A stretch of 64,000 nucleotides of DNA from Tabrizicola aquatica. Its GTDB lineage: Bacteria > Pseudomonadota > Alphaproteobacteria > Rhodobacterales > Rhodobacteraceae. The notes beneath the pieces were generated by a model that was not told where the DNA came from, ran no database searches, and saw only the letters and a program-made list of their open reading frames with translations. The stretch lies in the NCBI RefSeq assembly GCF_002900975.1, contig NZ_PJON01000001.1, positions 1,426,001 to 1,490,000 of the forward strand. The letters run 5' to 3'. Shown piece by piece: positions 41,713 to 49,736 of the stretch (the stretch's first letter is position 1; every line of letters starts with the position of its first letter). The position numbers were made by a program, and so were the translations under genes.

Positions 41713-43221
41713 TCACATCACCGCCCCGATCTGCCACGGCACGAATTCGGCCCCACCAAAGCCCAACTCCTCGGACAGGGTCTGCTGACCGCTCGCCACC
41801 GCGATGATCTTTTCCAGGATCTCCTCGCCCTTTGTCTCGATGCTGACCCCGTCCAGGATATCGCCGCAGTTGATATCCATGTCCTCTTTCATCCGGGCAT
41901 ACATTTCCGAGTTCGTCGCCAGCTTGATGCAAGGGCTGGGCTTGTAGCCCGAAACCGAGCCGCGGCCGGTGGTAAAGACGATCATCGTCGCCCCGCTGGC
42001 AATCTGGCCGGTGACGGAACAGGGATCATAGCCGGGGCTGTCCATGTAGGTGAAGCCGTGGGTCGTGATCGGCTCGGCGAATTTGTAGACCCCCGCCAGC
42101 GGCGCCGTGCCTCCCTTCGCCACTGCGCCCAGCGACTTTTCCAGGATCGTGGTCAGCCCGCCCCGCTTGTTGCCGGGGCTGGGGTTGTTGTCCATCTCGC
42201 CCTCGTTGCGGGCGGTGTAATCCTCCCACCAGCGGATGCGCTCCAACAGCGTTTCGCCCACCTCGCGGCTGACCGCGCGGCGGGTCAGAAGGTGTTCGGC
42301 CCCATAGATTTCCGGGGTCTCGGACAGGATCGTCGTCCCGCCCATCCGCACCAGCAGGTCGCTGGCATGGCCCAGCGCCGGATTGGCCGTAATGCCGGAA
42401 TAGCCGTCCGACCCGCCGCATTGCAGCCCGATCATCAGCTTCGACACCGGCGCGGGCTGGCGGGTGACGTGGCCCGCGACCTCGGCCATCTCGCGCAGCA
42501 CGGTCAGCGCGCGCTCGATGGTGGCGCGGGTGCCGCCCTCGCCCTGGATCGTCATGTAGCGGAAGTTGCCGTCCGGCCGCAGCCGGCCCTGGCCCACCAG
42601 ATCGGGAACCTGCATCACCTCGCATCCCAGGCCAACCAGCAGGATACCCCCGAAATTCGGGTTCCGCGCATAGCCCTTCAACGTCCGCATCAGGGTCTGA
42701 TAGCCCTCGTTCGTGCCGGACATGCCGCAGCCGGTCTGGTGAACGATGGGCACGATCCCGTCGATGTTCGCCGCCGCCAGCACCGGGTCCTTCTCGGCCG
42801 CCTCCGCGATAAAGCGGGCCACCGACCCCGAGCAGTTGACGGAGGTCAGAATCCCCAGATAGTTCCGTGTGCCCACCGTCCCATCCGGGCGGTGATAGCC
42901 CTGGAAGGTCCGGGGCTCCAAAGGCGGCAGCGGCCGGCACTCGGACCCGATGGCATAATCGCTGGAATGCGGCCCCATGCCCAGATTGTGGCTGTGGACA
43001 TGGGCACCGGCCGGAATATCCTCGGTCGCCTGGCCGATGATCTGGCCATAGCGCACCACCTGCTCGCCCTTCGCAATCGCCCGGACCGCAATCTTGTGGC
43101 CGCGCGGCACCGGCCCCGGCAGCGGCACCGCCAGCCCCTCCGGTTGCGCGCCTGCCGCCTGATCCTTCAGCGCCACCACCACACTGTCCGACCCGTGCAG
43201 CCGGATCACCCCCTCCGCCAT
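41713..43221 (-). CDS. UxaA-family altronate/galactarate dehydratase
   Basis: 502 residues. N-terminal SAF domain (VVALKDQAAG...RGHKIAVRAIAKGEQVVRYGQIIGQA) and C-terminal UxaA/GarD core (QTGCGMSGTNEGY, GLGCEVMQVPDL, GLQCGGSDGYSGITANPALG). Dehydrates altronate, galactarate or related sugar acids, using iron. Only 47 bp separate it from the divergent GntR gene, with a TAACATGTTA operator in the gap. Precise substrate unknown. Confidence 0.93.
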   Translation of the reverse strand: MAEGVIRLHGSDSVVVALKDQAAGAQPEGLAVPLPGPVPRGHKIAVRAIAKGEQVVRYGQIIGQATEDIPAGAHVHSHNLGMGPHSSDYAIGSECRPLPPLEPRTFQGYHRPDGTVGTRNYLGILTSVNCSGSVARFIAEAAEKDPVLAAANIDGIVPIVHQTGCGMSGTNEGYQTLMRTLKGYARNPNFGGILLVGLGCEVMQVPDLVGQGRLRPDGNFRYMTIQGEGGTRATIERALTVLREMAEVAGHVTRQPAPVSKLMIGLQCGGSDGYSGITANPALGHASDLLVRMGGTTILSETPEIYGAEHLLTRRAVSREVGETLLERIRWWEDYTARNEGEMDNNPSPGNKRGGLTTILEKSLGAVAKGGTAPLAGVYKFAEPITTHGFTYMDSPGYDPCSVTGQIASGATMIVFTTGRGSVSGYKPSPCIKLATNSEMYARMKEDMDINCGDILDGVSIETKGEEILEKIIAVASGQQTLSEELGFGGAEFVPWQIGAVM

Positions 43222-43256
43222 GGCAGCCCCTTCCTTGACACCGCGTTGCAGTCGCC

Positions 43257-43274
43257 TAACATGTTAGCATGTTA
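43257..43274. promoter_or_regulatory. Shared GntR operator candidate between uxaA-type and GntR genes
   Basis: Perfect palindrome TAACATGTTA at 43257-43266, then a second CATGTTA at 43268-43274 (two repeats 8 bp apart). The second repeat overlaps the ATG of the GntR gene. Fits autoregulation and control of the divergent dehydratase gene. Confidence 0.6.
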
Positions 43275-44012
43275 CAACCACCCGTGCCCGCCGAACAAGA
43301 CCCATCCGCCGCCGACCGTCTGCGGCCGCTATCCGCCTTTTCCGGCTCGCTCGGCCAGCGGGTCTACCAGACCCTGCGCCACGCGATCCTGTCCCTCGCC
43401 TACCGCCCGGGAGAGATCCTGCGCAAGCCAGACATCTGCGAGGCGCTGGGGGTCAGCCGCAGCCCGGTGGCCGACGCGGTCGCGCGCCTTCAGGCCGAGG
43501 GGCTGGTCGATGTGATCCCCCAGGCCGGCACCTTCGTCGCGCGGTTTTCCATGCAGGAGATCCGCGAAGGCGCCTTCCTGCGCGAGGCGATCGAGGTCGC
43601 CGCCATCGAGCGGGTCGCGGAACAGATCACCGACGACCAGCTTCAACTCCTGCGCCGGAACCTGACGGTGCAGGCCGCGCTTGCCGCCGATGGCGACGCG
43701 CCTGGTTTCTATGCCCTGGATGCCGCCATGCACGAGTTGCTCTTGTCCTTCACCGGCTTTCCGAAACTCGCCCAGGTGGCCGAGACCGCCTGGCTGCACG
43801 TCAACCGCGCCCGCCAGCTGATCCTGCCGGTCCCCGGCCGGGTCCCGGCGACCCTGGCCGAACATCAGGCGATCCTCTCCGCGCTGGAGGCCCGCAATCC
43901 CGCCGCCGCCCGGGCCGCCGTGCAGCACCATCTGCGCCAGCTGGTCACCTATCTGGAACCGCTGGAGCGGGACCGCCCCGACCTTTTCAACCCGGCCAAA
44001 TCCCTGGCCTAG
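43269..44012 (+). CDS. GntR family regulator with FCD domain
   Basis: 247 residues. N-terminal winged helix (GQRVYQTLRHAILSLAYRPGEILRKPDICEALGVSRSPVADAVARLQAEGLVDVIPQAGTFVARF), then a FadR-type helical FCD domain (EIREGAFLREAIEVAAIERVA, AMHELLLSFTGFPKLAQVAE, AEHQAILSALEARNPAAARAAVQHHL) with metal-binding His residues. Divergent from the dehydratase gene, so probably its repressor, responding to a sugar acid. Start is uncertain: no ribosome site precedes ATG 43269, which lies inside the operator; a GTG at 43284 is an alternative. Confidence 0.88.
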   Translation: MLQPPVPAEQDPSAADRLRPLSAFSGSLGQRVYQTLRHAILSLAYRPGEILRKPDICEALGVSRSPVADAVARLQAEGLVDVIPQAGTFVARFSMQEIREGAFLREAIEVAAIERVAEQITDDQLQLLRRNLTVQAALAADGDAPGFYALDAAMHELLLSFTGFPKLAQVAETAWLHVNRARQLILPVPGRVPATLAEHQAILSALEARNPAAARAAVQHHLRQLVTYLEPLERDRPDLFNPAKSLA

Positions 44013-44245
44013 TCCAGAACCACCCGCGCCATGCGGCCATCCACGACCGTTCCAGCCTTTGCCCTTGGCCAACGTGCATCCCGAAGTACGACCTTCGTGA
44101 TGGCCGCGCTGCAACTGGCGCACTGCTGCTTTCTCGCGCCCTCTTGCCTAAATTCTAGCGCCGCCTACAATCTGCAGCCGCATCATGCGCAACCGCTTGA
44201 TATCAATGTTCCGACCTGCCGAAAGGCACGCCACCCCAGTCCCGA

Positions 44246-45151
44246 ATGCGCATGCCGTCTAGACCCGTGATTCTCTGCGCAGGCTCGCTGCACCACGACG
44301 TGATCGTCGATGCGCCGGCCCTGCCCGTCCCCCATCAGACCCTCGCCGGGCACTCTGTCCGTACTGCCTTTGGCGGCAAGGGCGGCAACCAAGCCGCCGC
44401 CGCCGCCCGCGCCGGGGCCGAGGTGCACATGGCCGGCGCCGTCGGCTCGGACCACCACGCCATCATCCTGCGCAACGCGCTGGAGGATGCGGGCGTCCGG
44501 CGCGCCGCCGTGCAGACCCATCCCGGCCCGTCGGGCATGTCGGTGGCGATCAGCCTGCCCGACGGCAATTACGGCGCGGTGATCGTCTCGGGTGCGAACC
44601 TGCTTCTGCGCGCCGAATCAGTCAGCTTTCCGCGCGACTGCCGCGTCCTGCTGCTGCAAAGCGAACTCCCCGAGGAGGCGAACCTGCACCTTGCCCGCCG
44701 CGCGCGCGAGGCGGGGGTGCGCACCGTCCTGAACGCTGCACCAGCCCGCAACGTGGATAAGACGCTTCTGGCACTGACCGACCTTCTGGTCGTCAACCGC
44801 AGCGAAGCCGCCAATTTGCTTGGCAGGCCCGAGGGCGACCTGGACACCCTGCGCGCCGCAGAGGATCTGGCCAGCCATGGCCCGGCTTCGGTCATCGTGA
44901 CATTGGGCGGTGACGGCCTGGTCGTCGCGCATTCCGGCGGGGTAAAGCGGCAGGCGGCCAAGCCGGTCCCGGTGATCTCGACCCAGGGCGCGGGCGATGC
45001 GTTTGTGGGGGCGCTTGCGGCGGAATGGGGCCGGGGGGCTGCACCGGACGAGGCGGCTGCCTTCGGCCAGGCGGCGGCTGCGCTGCATGTCAGCCTGTCA
45101 CCCGAACAGCGCCACCAGATCGACGAACAGGCGATTCGGGCCCGGCTTTAG
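44246..45151 (+). CDS. PfkB-family sugar kinase (ribokinase-like), first of two
   Basis: 301 residues (or 299 from ATG 44252). Signature motifs GGKGGNQAAAAARAGAEVHMAGAVG and TQGAGDAFVGALAAE (GAGD anion hole) are intact. The canonical Thr-Thr-Gly-Ala-Gly-Asp reads Thr-Gln here. Phosphorylates a furanose or nucleoside. The 233-bp gap upstream has no gene. A second, longer PfkB gene follows at 45774, after a mutarotase. Confidence 0.9.
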   Translation: MRMPSRPVILCAGSLHHDVIVDAPALPVPHQTLAGHSVRTAFGGKGGNQAAAAARAGAEVHMAGAVGSDHHAIILRNALEDAGVRRAAVQTHPGPSGMSVAISLPDGNYGAVIVSGANLLLRAESVSFPRDCRVLLLQSELPEEANLHLARRAREAGVRTVLNAAPARNVDKTLLALTDLLVVNRSEAANLLGRPEGDLDTLRAAEDLASHGPASVIVTLGGDGLVVAHSGGVKRQAAKPVPVISTQGAGDAFVGALAAEWGRGAAPDEAAAFGQAAAALHVSLSPEQRHQIDEQAIRARL

Positions 45152-45249
45152 GTCCGGCGGTTCAGGGCGCAGCCGACCTTTGCACCCGACGCGGAAAAGG
45201 TGCATCTCTACGGCAAGGCCCCGAGCGTGCGCCCCGGGCAAGCGGCGAA

Positions 45250-45301
45250 GCGGGGGTTTCACACCCCCGCACCCCCGTGGGATATTTGTGGACAGAAAAT
45301 G
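45250..45301. repeat. Hairpin plus partial dispersed repeat before the mutarotase gene
   Basis: GCGGGGGT-TTCAC-ACCCCCGC (45250-45270, perfect 8-bp stem) is followed by GTGGGATATTTGTGGACAGAAAATG (45277-45301), the tail of the same dispersed repeat as at 9848-9880 but with the GCCTCCGGCG part replaced. Lies 17 bp before the RbsD-like start. Confidence 0.6.
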
Positions 45302-45317
45302 CTGGGGAGGGCCTGAC

Positions 45318-45770
45318 ATGCTCAAGGGGATCGACAACCGGCTGAACGCCGAGGTGCTGGGCTGTCTGCGGGCCATGGGCCACGGCGACGTGCTGATCAT
45401 CGCCGACACCAATTTTCCCGCCGATCAGGTGGCGCGGGCCACCGTCGCGGGCAAGCTTCTGACCATGGAGAATCTGACCGCCGCCGAAGCGGTGGGTGCG
45501 ATCCTGTCGGTCCTGCCGCTGGACACCTTCGTCGAGGACTTCGCCGGCCGGATGGAAGTGGTGGGCGCCCCGGACGAGATCCCTCCGGTCCAGCAAGAGG
45601 TGCAGGCCCAGGTCGACCGGGCCGAAGGCCGCCCGCGCAAGATGGTCAGCATCGAACGCTTCGCCTTCTATGATCTGGCCCGCCAGTCCTATGCCGTGAT
45701 CCAGACCGGAGAGCGCCGGTTCTATGGCTGCTTCATGTTGCGCAAGGGCGTGATCCCACCGGAGGGCTGA
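45318..45770 (+). CDS. RbsD/FucU family sugar mutarotase
   Basis: 150 residues. The motif LRAMGHGDVLIIADTNFPA and the catalytic-face residues SIERFAFYDLARQSYAVIQTGERRFYGCFMLRKG fit the FucU/RbsD fold; the MGHGD and NFPA parts look more like FucU. Interconverts anomers of ribose or fucose for the adjacent kinase. ATG at 45318 after GGAGGG. The downstream kinase starts 3 bp after its stop. Confidence 0.92.
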   Translation: MLKGIDNRLNAEVLGCLRAMGHGDVLIIADTNFPADQVARATVAGKLLTMENLTAAEAVGAILSVLPLDTFVEDFAGRMEVVGAPDEIPPVQQEVQAQVDRAEGRPRKMVSIERFAFYDLARQSYAVIQTGERRFYGCFMLRKGVIPPEG

Positions 45771-45773
45771 ACC

Positions 45774-46694
45774 ATGAAACCCATTGTCATCCTTGGCATC
45801 TTCGTTGCCGACACCTCTTATCGCGCCGACCGCATGCCCAAGATGGGCGAGACCATCCTGGGGCGGACCTTCGCCTTGGGGCCGGGGGGCAAGGGCTCGA
45901 ACCAGTCGGTGGCCGCAGCCATGGCGGGGGGGCGCACGCATATCATCACGCGGCTTGGCCGCGATGATTTTGCCCAGATCGCGCGCTCGACCTGGGACAA
46001 GGCCGGCGTCATCGCCGAGGTGACCGAGGATGCCGACAGCTATACCGGCGCGGCCTTCATCTTCCTGGAAGAGGCCACCGGCAACAACGCCATCATCGTC
46101 GCCCCCGGTGCCGCCGCCCGGATCACCCCCCAGGATCTGGAGGCGAAGGCCGCGCTGATCCGCAGCGCCGCGGTCTTTGTCACCCAGTTGGAGCAACCGA
46201 TCCCCGCCGCCCGCCGCGGGCTGGAGATCGCACGGGCGGCAGGCGTCACCACGATCCTGAACCCCGCCCCGGCCGCTGAACTCGACGACGACCTTCTGGC
46301 ACTGTGCGACTACCTCACCCCCAACGAATCCGAGGCCGAGACCCTGACCGGCCTGCCTGTGACCAACCTGGATGAGGCGGAACGCGCTGCCGATGCGTTG
46401 CTGGCGCGCGGCGTGGGCGCCGTGGTCATCACGCTGGGCGGCAACGGCGCGCTGTATCGGGACCGGACGCGCAGCGCGCATGTCCCGGTGATCAGCGCCG
46501 GGCCGGTGGTGGAAACCACGGGCGCGGGCGATGCGTTCAACGGCGGCTTCGCCGTCGCCTTGTCCGAGGGCCGCGACGTGGTCGAGGCCGTCCGCTTCGG
46601 CTGCGCGACCGCCGGGATCAGCGTGACCCGCCCCGGCACCGCACCCGCCATGCCCGCGCGCAGCGAAATCGACGCGCTTCTTGCCCGTGGGTGA
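45774..46694 (+). CDS. Ribokinase-like PfkB sugar kinase, second of two
   Basis: 306 residues. Motifs [18 protein letters not shown] and [16 protein letters not shown] (GAGD) are intact. Adjacent to RbsD/FucU so it likely acts on ribose or a related pentose. No ribose ABC transporter or regulator is present. A Pho box begins 5 bp after its stop, so pstB is a separate unit. Confidence 0.92.
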   Translation: MKPIVILGIFVADTSYRADRMPKMGETILGRTFALGPGGKGSNQSVAAAMAGGRTHIITRLGRDDFAQIARSTWDKAGVIAEVTEDADSYTGAAFIFLEEATGNNAIIVAPGAAARITPQDLEAKAALIRSAAVFVTQLEQPIPAARRGLEIARAAGVTTILNPAPAAELDDDLLALCDYLTPNESEAETLTGLPVTNLDEAERAADALLARGVGAVVITLGGNGALYRDRTRSAHVPVISAGPVVETTGAGDAFNGGFAVALSEGRDVVEAVRFGCATAGISVTRPGTAPAMPARSEIDALLARG

Positions 46695-46698
46695 CCGG

Positions 46699-46727
46699 CC
46701 GTCACAGGCCTGTTACACTTTCGTCGC
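46699..46727 (+). promoter_or_regulatory. Pho box upstream of pstB
   Basis: Direct repeats at 11-bp spacing, CCGTCAC-AGGC-CTGTTAC-ACTT-TCGTCGC, match the CTGTCAT-N4-CTGTCAT type of alphaproteobacterial PhoB site (first repeat 5 of 7, second 5 of 7, third weaker). It lies 5 bp beyond the ribokinase stop and 54 bp before the pstB start. Confidence 0.7.
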
Positions 46728-46780
46728 ATAGGCTTTACCCAGCGTCCCTAGACCCGGGGGCGTCGGCGTGGAGCGGAACG

Positions 46781-47578
46781 ATGGACGGAATGCGAGCGAT
46801 GGAGCAGGAACTGACCGCCGGGGAGACCAGGATCTCGGCGCGAGGTGTGCAGGTCTGGTACGGCCAGAACCATGCGCTGCGCGACGTCGATGTCGACATC
46901 CTCGACCGGTCGGTCACAGCCTTCATCGGACCGTCGGGCTGCGGCAAGTCGACCTTCCTGCGCTGCCTGAACCGGATGAACGACACCGTCGCTTCCGCCC
47001 GGATTGGCGGCAAGATCCTGCTGGACGGCGAGGATATCTATGACCCCCGCGTCGATCCGGTGCAGTTGCGCGCCAAGGTCGGTATGGTGTTTCAGAAGCC
47101 GAACCCCTTCCCCAAGTCGATCTACGACAACGTGGCCTATGGTCCCCGCATCCATGGCATGACCCGCAACAAGGCCGAGCTTGACCAGATCGTCGAGACC
47201 GCGCTGCGCAAGGCCGCGCTCTGGAACGAGGTGAAGGACCGCCTGGATGCCTCGGGCACCGGCCTTTCCGGCGGCCAGCAGCAGCGACTGTGCATCGCCC
47301 GCGCCGTCGCGACCGGGCCCGAGGTCCTGCTGATGGACGAACCCTGCTCGGCCCTGGACCCGATCGCGACGGCCCAGGTCGAGGAACTGATCGACGAATT
47401 GCGCGCCAGCTTCTCGGTCGTGATCGTCACCCATTCCATGCAGCAGGCCGCCCGGGTCAGCCAGAAGACCGCCTTCTTCCACCTGGGCAACCTGGTCGAA
47501 TACGGCGAGACCGCGCAGATCTTCACCAACCCGAAGGACCCGCGCACCGAGGCCTATATCACCGGCCGGATCGGCTAA
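46781..47578 (+). CDS. pstB: Phosphate ABC transporter ATP-binding protein PstB
   Basis: 265 residues. Walker [11 protein letters not shown]-loop [21 protein letters not shown] (PstB-specific), signature [14 protein letters not shown], Walker [14 protein letters not shown], switch VTHSMQQA. Start: ATG at 46781 with GAGCGG upstream; ATGs at 46790 and 46799 are alternatives. It energises PstCA-driven phosphate uptake. pstS, pstC and pstA are not adjacent, which is unusual because they normally precede pstB. Confidence 0.95.
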   Translation: MDGMRAMEQELTAGETRISARGVQVWYGQNHALRDVDVDILDRSVTAFIGPSGCGKSTFLRCLNRMNDTVASARIGGKILLDGEDIYDPRVDPVQLRAKVGMVFQKPNPFPKSIYDNVAYGPRIHGMTRNKAELDQIVETALRKAALWNEVKDRLDASGTGLSGGQQQRLCIARAVATGPEVLLMDEPCSALDPIATAQVEELIDELRASFSVVIVTHSMQQAARVSQKTAFFHLGNLVEYGETAQIFTNPKDPRTEAYITGRIG

Positions 47579-47589
47579 GGAGACTGCCC

Positions 47590-48291
47590 ATGAATTCCGC
47601 CCACATCCTGTCGGCGTTCGATCGCGACCTTGAATCGATGCAGGCCCTGGTGATGCGTATGGGGGGGCTGGTGGAAACCGCGCTTCTGGACGCGGCCGAG
47701 GCGCTGGACACCCGTGATGAAGAGCTGGCCAGACGGGTCCGCGCCGGGGATGCCGCCATCGACGCGCTGGAAGAACAGATCCACTCCGGTTGCGCCCGCC
47801 TGCTGGCGCTGCGCGCACCTGCCGCGACCGACCTGCGCACCGTGCTGACGGTGATGAAGATCGCCGCCGCGCTGGAGCGGTCGGGGGATTACGCCAAGAA
47901 CCTGGCCAAGCGGACCGCCGTGCTGGCGCAGATGGCCCAGATACCGGGCGCCTCGGGTGCGATCCGGCGGCTCGCCAAGGCGGTGGTGCAGATGCTGACC
48001 GACGCGCTGGACGCCTATATCCGGCGCGACCTTGCCCTGGCCGAGGATGTCCGCAAGCGGGACCGGGACATCGACCAGATGTACAACTCGATCTTCCGCG
48101 AGTTCCTGACCCACATGATGGAGGACCCGCGCAACATCGGGGCCTGCATGCACCTGCATTTCATCGCCAAGAACATCGAGCGGGTGGGCGACCATGCGAC
48201 CGCCGTGGCCGAGCAGGTGATCTACCTGGTCACCGGCGAGTTGCCGGACGAGGAGCGGCCGAAGGTCGACAGCACTGGGACGGTGGCCTGA
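47590..48291 (+). CDS. phoU: Phosphate signalling protein PhoU
   Basis: 233 residues, two three-helix repeats each with a metal-binding (E/D)xxxD motif: ERSGDYAKNLAKR and ERVGDHATAVAEQ. Strong AAGGAG upstream of ATG 47590. Represses Pho signalling by linking PstSCAB to the PhoR kinase. 1 bp separates it from phoB; PhoR is not in the window. Confidence 0.95.
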   Translation: MNSAHILSAFDRDLESMQALVMRMGGLVETALLDAAEALDTRDEELARRVRAGDAAIDALEEQIHSGCARLLALRAPAATDLRTVLTVMKIAAALERSGDYAKNLAKRTAVLAQMAQIPGASGAIRRLAKAVVQMLTDALDAYIRRDLALAEDVRKRDRDIDQMYNSIFREFLTHMMEDPRNIGACMHLHFIAKNIERVGDHATAVAEQVIYLVTGELPDEERPKVDSTGTVA

Positions 48292-48292
48292 G

Positions 48293-48985
48293 ATGGCCCG
48301 CAGCGGGCAGCCGCGCGTCCTGCTGGTCGAGGACGAACCGGCGCAACGGACCGTGCTGGCCTACAACCTGGAAGCCGAGGGCTTTGCCGTCACCCAGGCC
48401 GACAACGGCGAGGATGCGATGGTCCTGGTCGACGAAGAGGACCCCGACATCATCATCCTGGACTGGATGATGCCCAAGGTCTCGGGCATCGAGGTATGCC
48501 GTCGGCTGAAGATGCGGCCCGAGACGCGGGGCATCCCGATCATCATGCTGTCGGCCCGGGCCGAAGAGGTGGACCGGATCCGCGGGCTGGAGACCGGGGC
48601 GGACGACTACGTCATCAAACCCTACTCGGTGCTGGAGTTGATGGCGCGGGCGCGGGCGCAGTTGCGGCGGGTGCGGCCCTCCACCGCCGGGGTGGTGCTG
48701 GAGCATGAGGATATCCGGCTGGACCCGGAAAGCCACCGGGTCTATCGGGGCGAGAATGTGCTGAAGCTGGGGCCGACCGAGTTCAAGCTGCTGGTCACGC
48801 TGATGGAGCGGCCGGGGCGGGTGTTTTCCCGCGAGCAGCTTCTGGACCTGGTCTGGGGGCGGGACATCTATGTCGACACCCGGACGGTGGACGTCCATGT
48901 CGGCCGGCTGCGGAAATCGCTGATGCAGTTCGGCGGGTCCGATCCGGTGCGGACGGTCCGGGGGGCGGGCTACGCGCTGGGGTGA
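48293..48985 (+). CDS. phoB: Phosphate response regulator PhoB
   Basis: 230 residues. Receiver domain with phospho-acceptor Asp in IIILDWMMPKVSG (about D59 counting from M), plus VEDEPAQ and KPYSVLEL. C-terminal OmpR-type winged helix (LTLMERPGRVFSREQLLDLVWGRDIYVDTRTVDVHVGRLRKSL). Activates Pho genes under phosphate starvation, plausibly including its own operon through the box at 46699. A terminator-like palindrome follows its stop. Confidence 0.94.
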   Translation: MARSGQPRVLLVEDEPAQRTVLAYNLEAEGFAVTQADNGEDAMVLVDEEDPDIIILDWMMPKVSGIEVCRRLKMRPETRGIPIIMLSARAEEVDRIRGLETGADDYVIKPYSVLELMARARAQLRRVRPSTAGVVLEHEDIRLDPESHRVYRGENVLKLGPTEFKLLVTLMERPGRVFSREQLLDLVWGRDIYVDTRTVDVHVGRLRKSLMQFGGSDPVRTVRGAGYALG

Positions 48986-48987
48986 GC

Positions 48988-49020
48988 ATGTCCACGGTGG
49001 ACATTTTCCGTTTTCCTTTT
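48988..49020 (+). terminator. Palindrome/terminator ATGTCCAC-G-GTGGACAT after phoB
   Basis: Perfect 8-bp arms (48988-48995 with 48997-49004) followed by TTTTCCGTTTTCCTTTT. It can act as an intrinsic terminator for pstB-phoU-phoB. The half-site matches the palindromes at 4828 and 21006, so it may also be an operator. Confidence 0.6.
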
Positions 49021-49097
49021 CCGATCAGCATCTTGGCCGCGGCCGTTCAGGATTTCTTAACCTGCTGAGGGCACCGCCGGATGCGGGCGGTTTTCAT

Positions 49098-49232
49098 ATT
49101 GAGCGCCTTGCGGCGCGAAGTCCCTTGTCTCGTCGGCGGGCTTGACGCCCTTCTCCTCGGGCGGGTCTGCGGGCCGCGTGTCAGGGGGACATGGTGCTGC
49201 CTCCGGCGGGGATATTTGGGCAAAGATGAAAG
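49098..49232 (+). repeat. Composite interspersed repeat, copy A
   Basis: Begins ATTGAGCGCCTTGCGGCGC (49098-49116) and ends with GCCTCCGGCGGGGATATTT (49199-49217) plus its tail with TGAAAG. The same two modules in the same order, at similar distance, occur at 57223-57326. The first module contains a small hairpin (GCGCCTTGCGGCGC). Confidence 0.85.
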
Positions 49233-49301
49233 GGCGGCTGGAGGGCTTTGCGGCGGCGACCAGTTGCGCCATGCTGATGCGGGGTTACGGCGGAGGACGG
49301 G

Positions 49302-49706
49302 ATGGCCTGGGGAACCGAACATGACGCGGTGCGCGCGGTCGTGGTGGAGTATCTGGAAGGCATGTGCTGGGGCGATGCGGCGAAGCTTCGGCGGGCCTTT
49401 CACCCGGGCGCATTACAGGTCGGGCATTTCGCCGAGACCTATGAATTCTTTCCGCTGGAGGAGTTCATCGACTGGCTGAAGGCGGAAGAGACGGCGCCCG
49501 CCGGCTCGCCCATCATCGCGGAGCTGTTGTCCATCGAGGTAACCGGGACGGTGGCGGTGGCGAAACTGACCGACACCTGCTTCGGGACTGACTTCACCGA
49601 CTATCTGGTCATGGTGAAGGACCGGCCCGACGCGGAGGGGCGCTGGCAGATCGTGACCAAGGCCTATCATGTCCATGCCGGCCGTGGGCTGCCGCCAATG
49701 GGGTAA
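49302..49706 (+). CDS. NTF2/SnoaL-like protein (putative lumazine-binding family)
   Basis: 134 residues. The cystatin-like cone fold is suggested by VRAVVVEYLEGMCWGDAAKLRRAFHPGALQVG and VTGTVAVAKLTDTCFGTDFTDYLVMVK...WQIVTKAYHVHAG, typical of the Lumazine_bd_2 subset of NTF2-like proteins. ATG at 49302 after GGAGGACGGG. Function not known; alone between repeats and a convergent operon. Confidence 0.82.
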   Translation: MAWGTEHDAVRAVVVEYLEGMCWGDAAKLRRAFHPGALQVGHFAETYEFFPLEEFIDWLKAEETAPAGSPIIAELLSIEVTGTVAVAKLTDTCFGTDFTDYLVMVKDRPDAEGRWQIVTKAYHVHAGRGLPPMG

Positions 49707-49711
49707 GGCGC

Positions 49712-49730
49712 GGGCGGGGCCACCCCGCCC
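49712..49730. terminator. Bidirectional hairpin between convergent genes
   Basis: GGGCGGGG-CCA-CCCCGCCC, a perfect 8-bp stem, 5 bp after the NTF2-like stop and 7 bp before the ABC permease stop. Strong stem but no T-run. Confidence 0.5.
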
Positions 49731-49736
49731 GATACC

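Larger units (their letters stand above)
48986..49301. other. Gene-free interval with a palindrome and a composite repeat
   Basis: 316 bp between phoB and the NTF2-like gene. It holds the ATGTCCAC palindrome and T-runs (48988-49020), then the composite repeat (49098-49232). No convincing reading frame. Confidence 0.8.

Noticed and set aside
41665-43515. A 616-codon plus-strand frame opposite the dehydratase gene
   Set aside because: Shadow of the UxaA-family gene; runs into the GntR gene in another frame.
44013-44245. Possible small gene between the GntR and first kinase genes
   Set aside because: The only open frame has no ribosome site or conserved composition; I treat the gap as promoter DNA.
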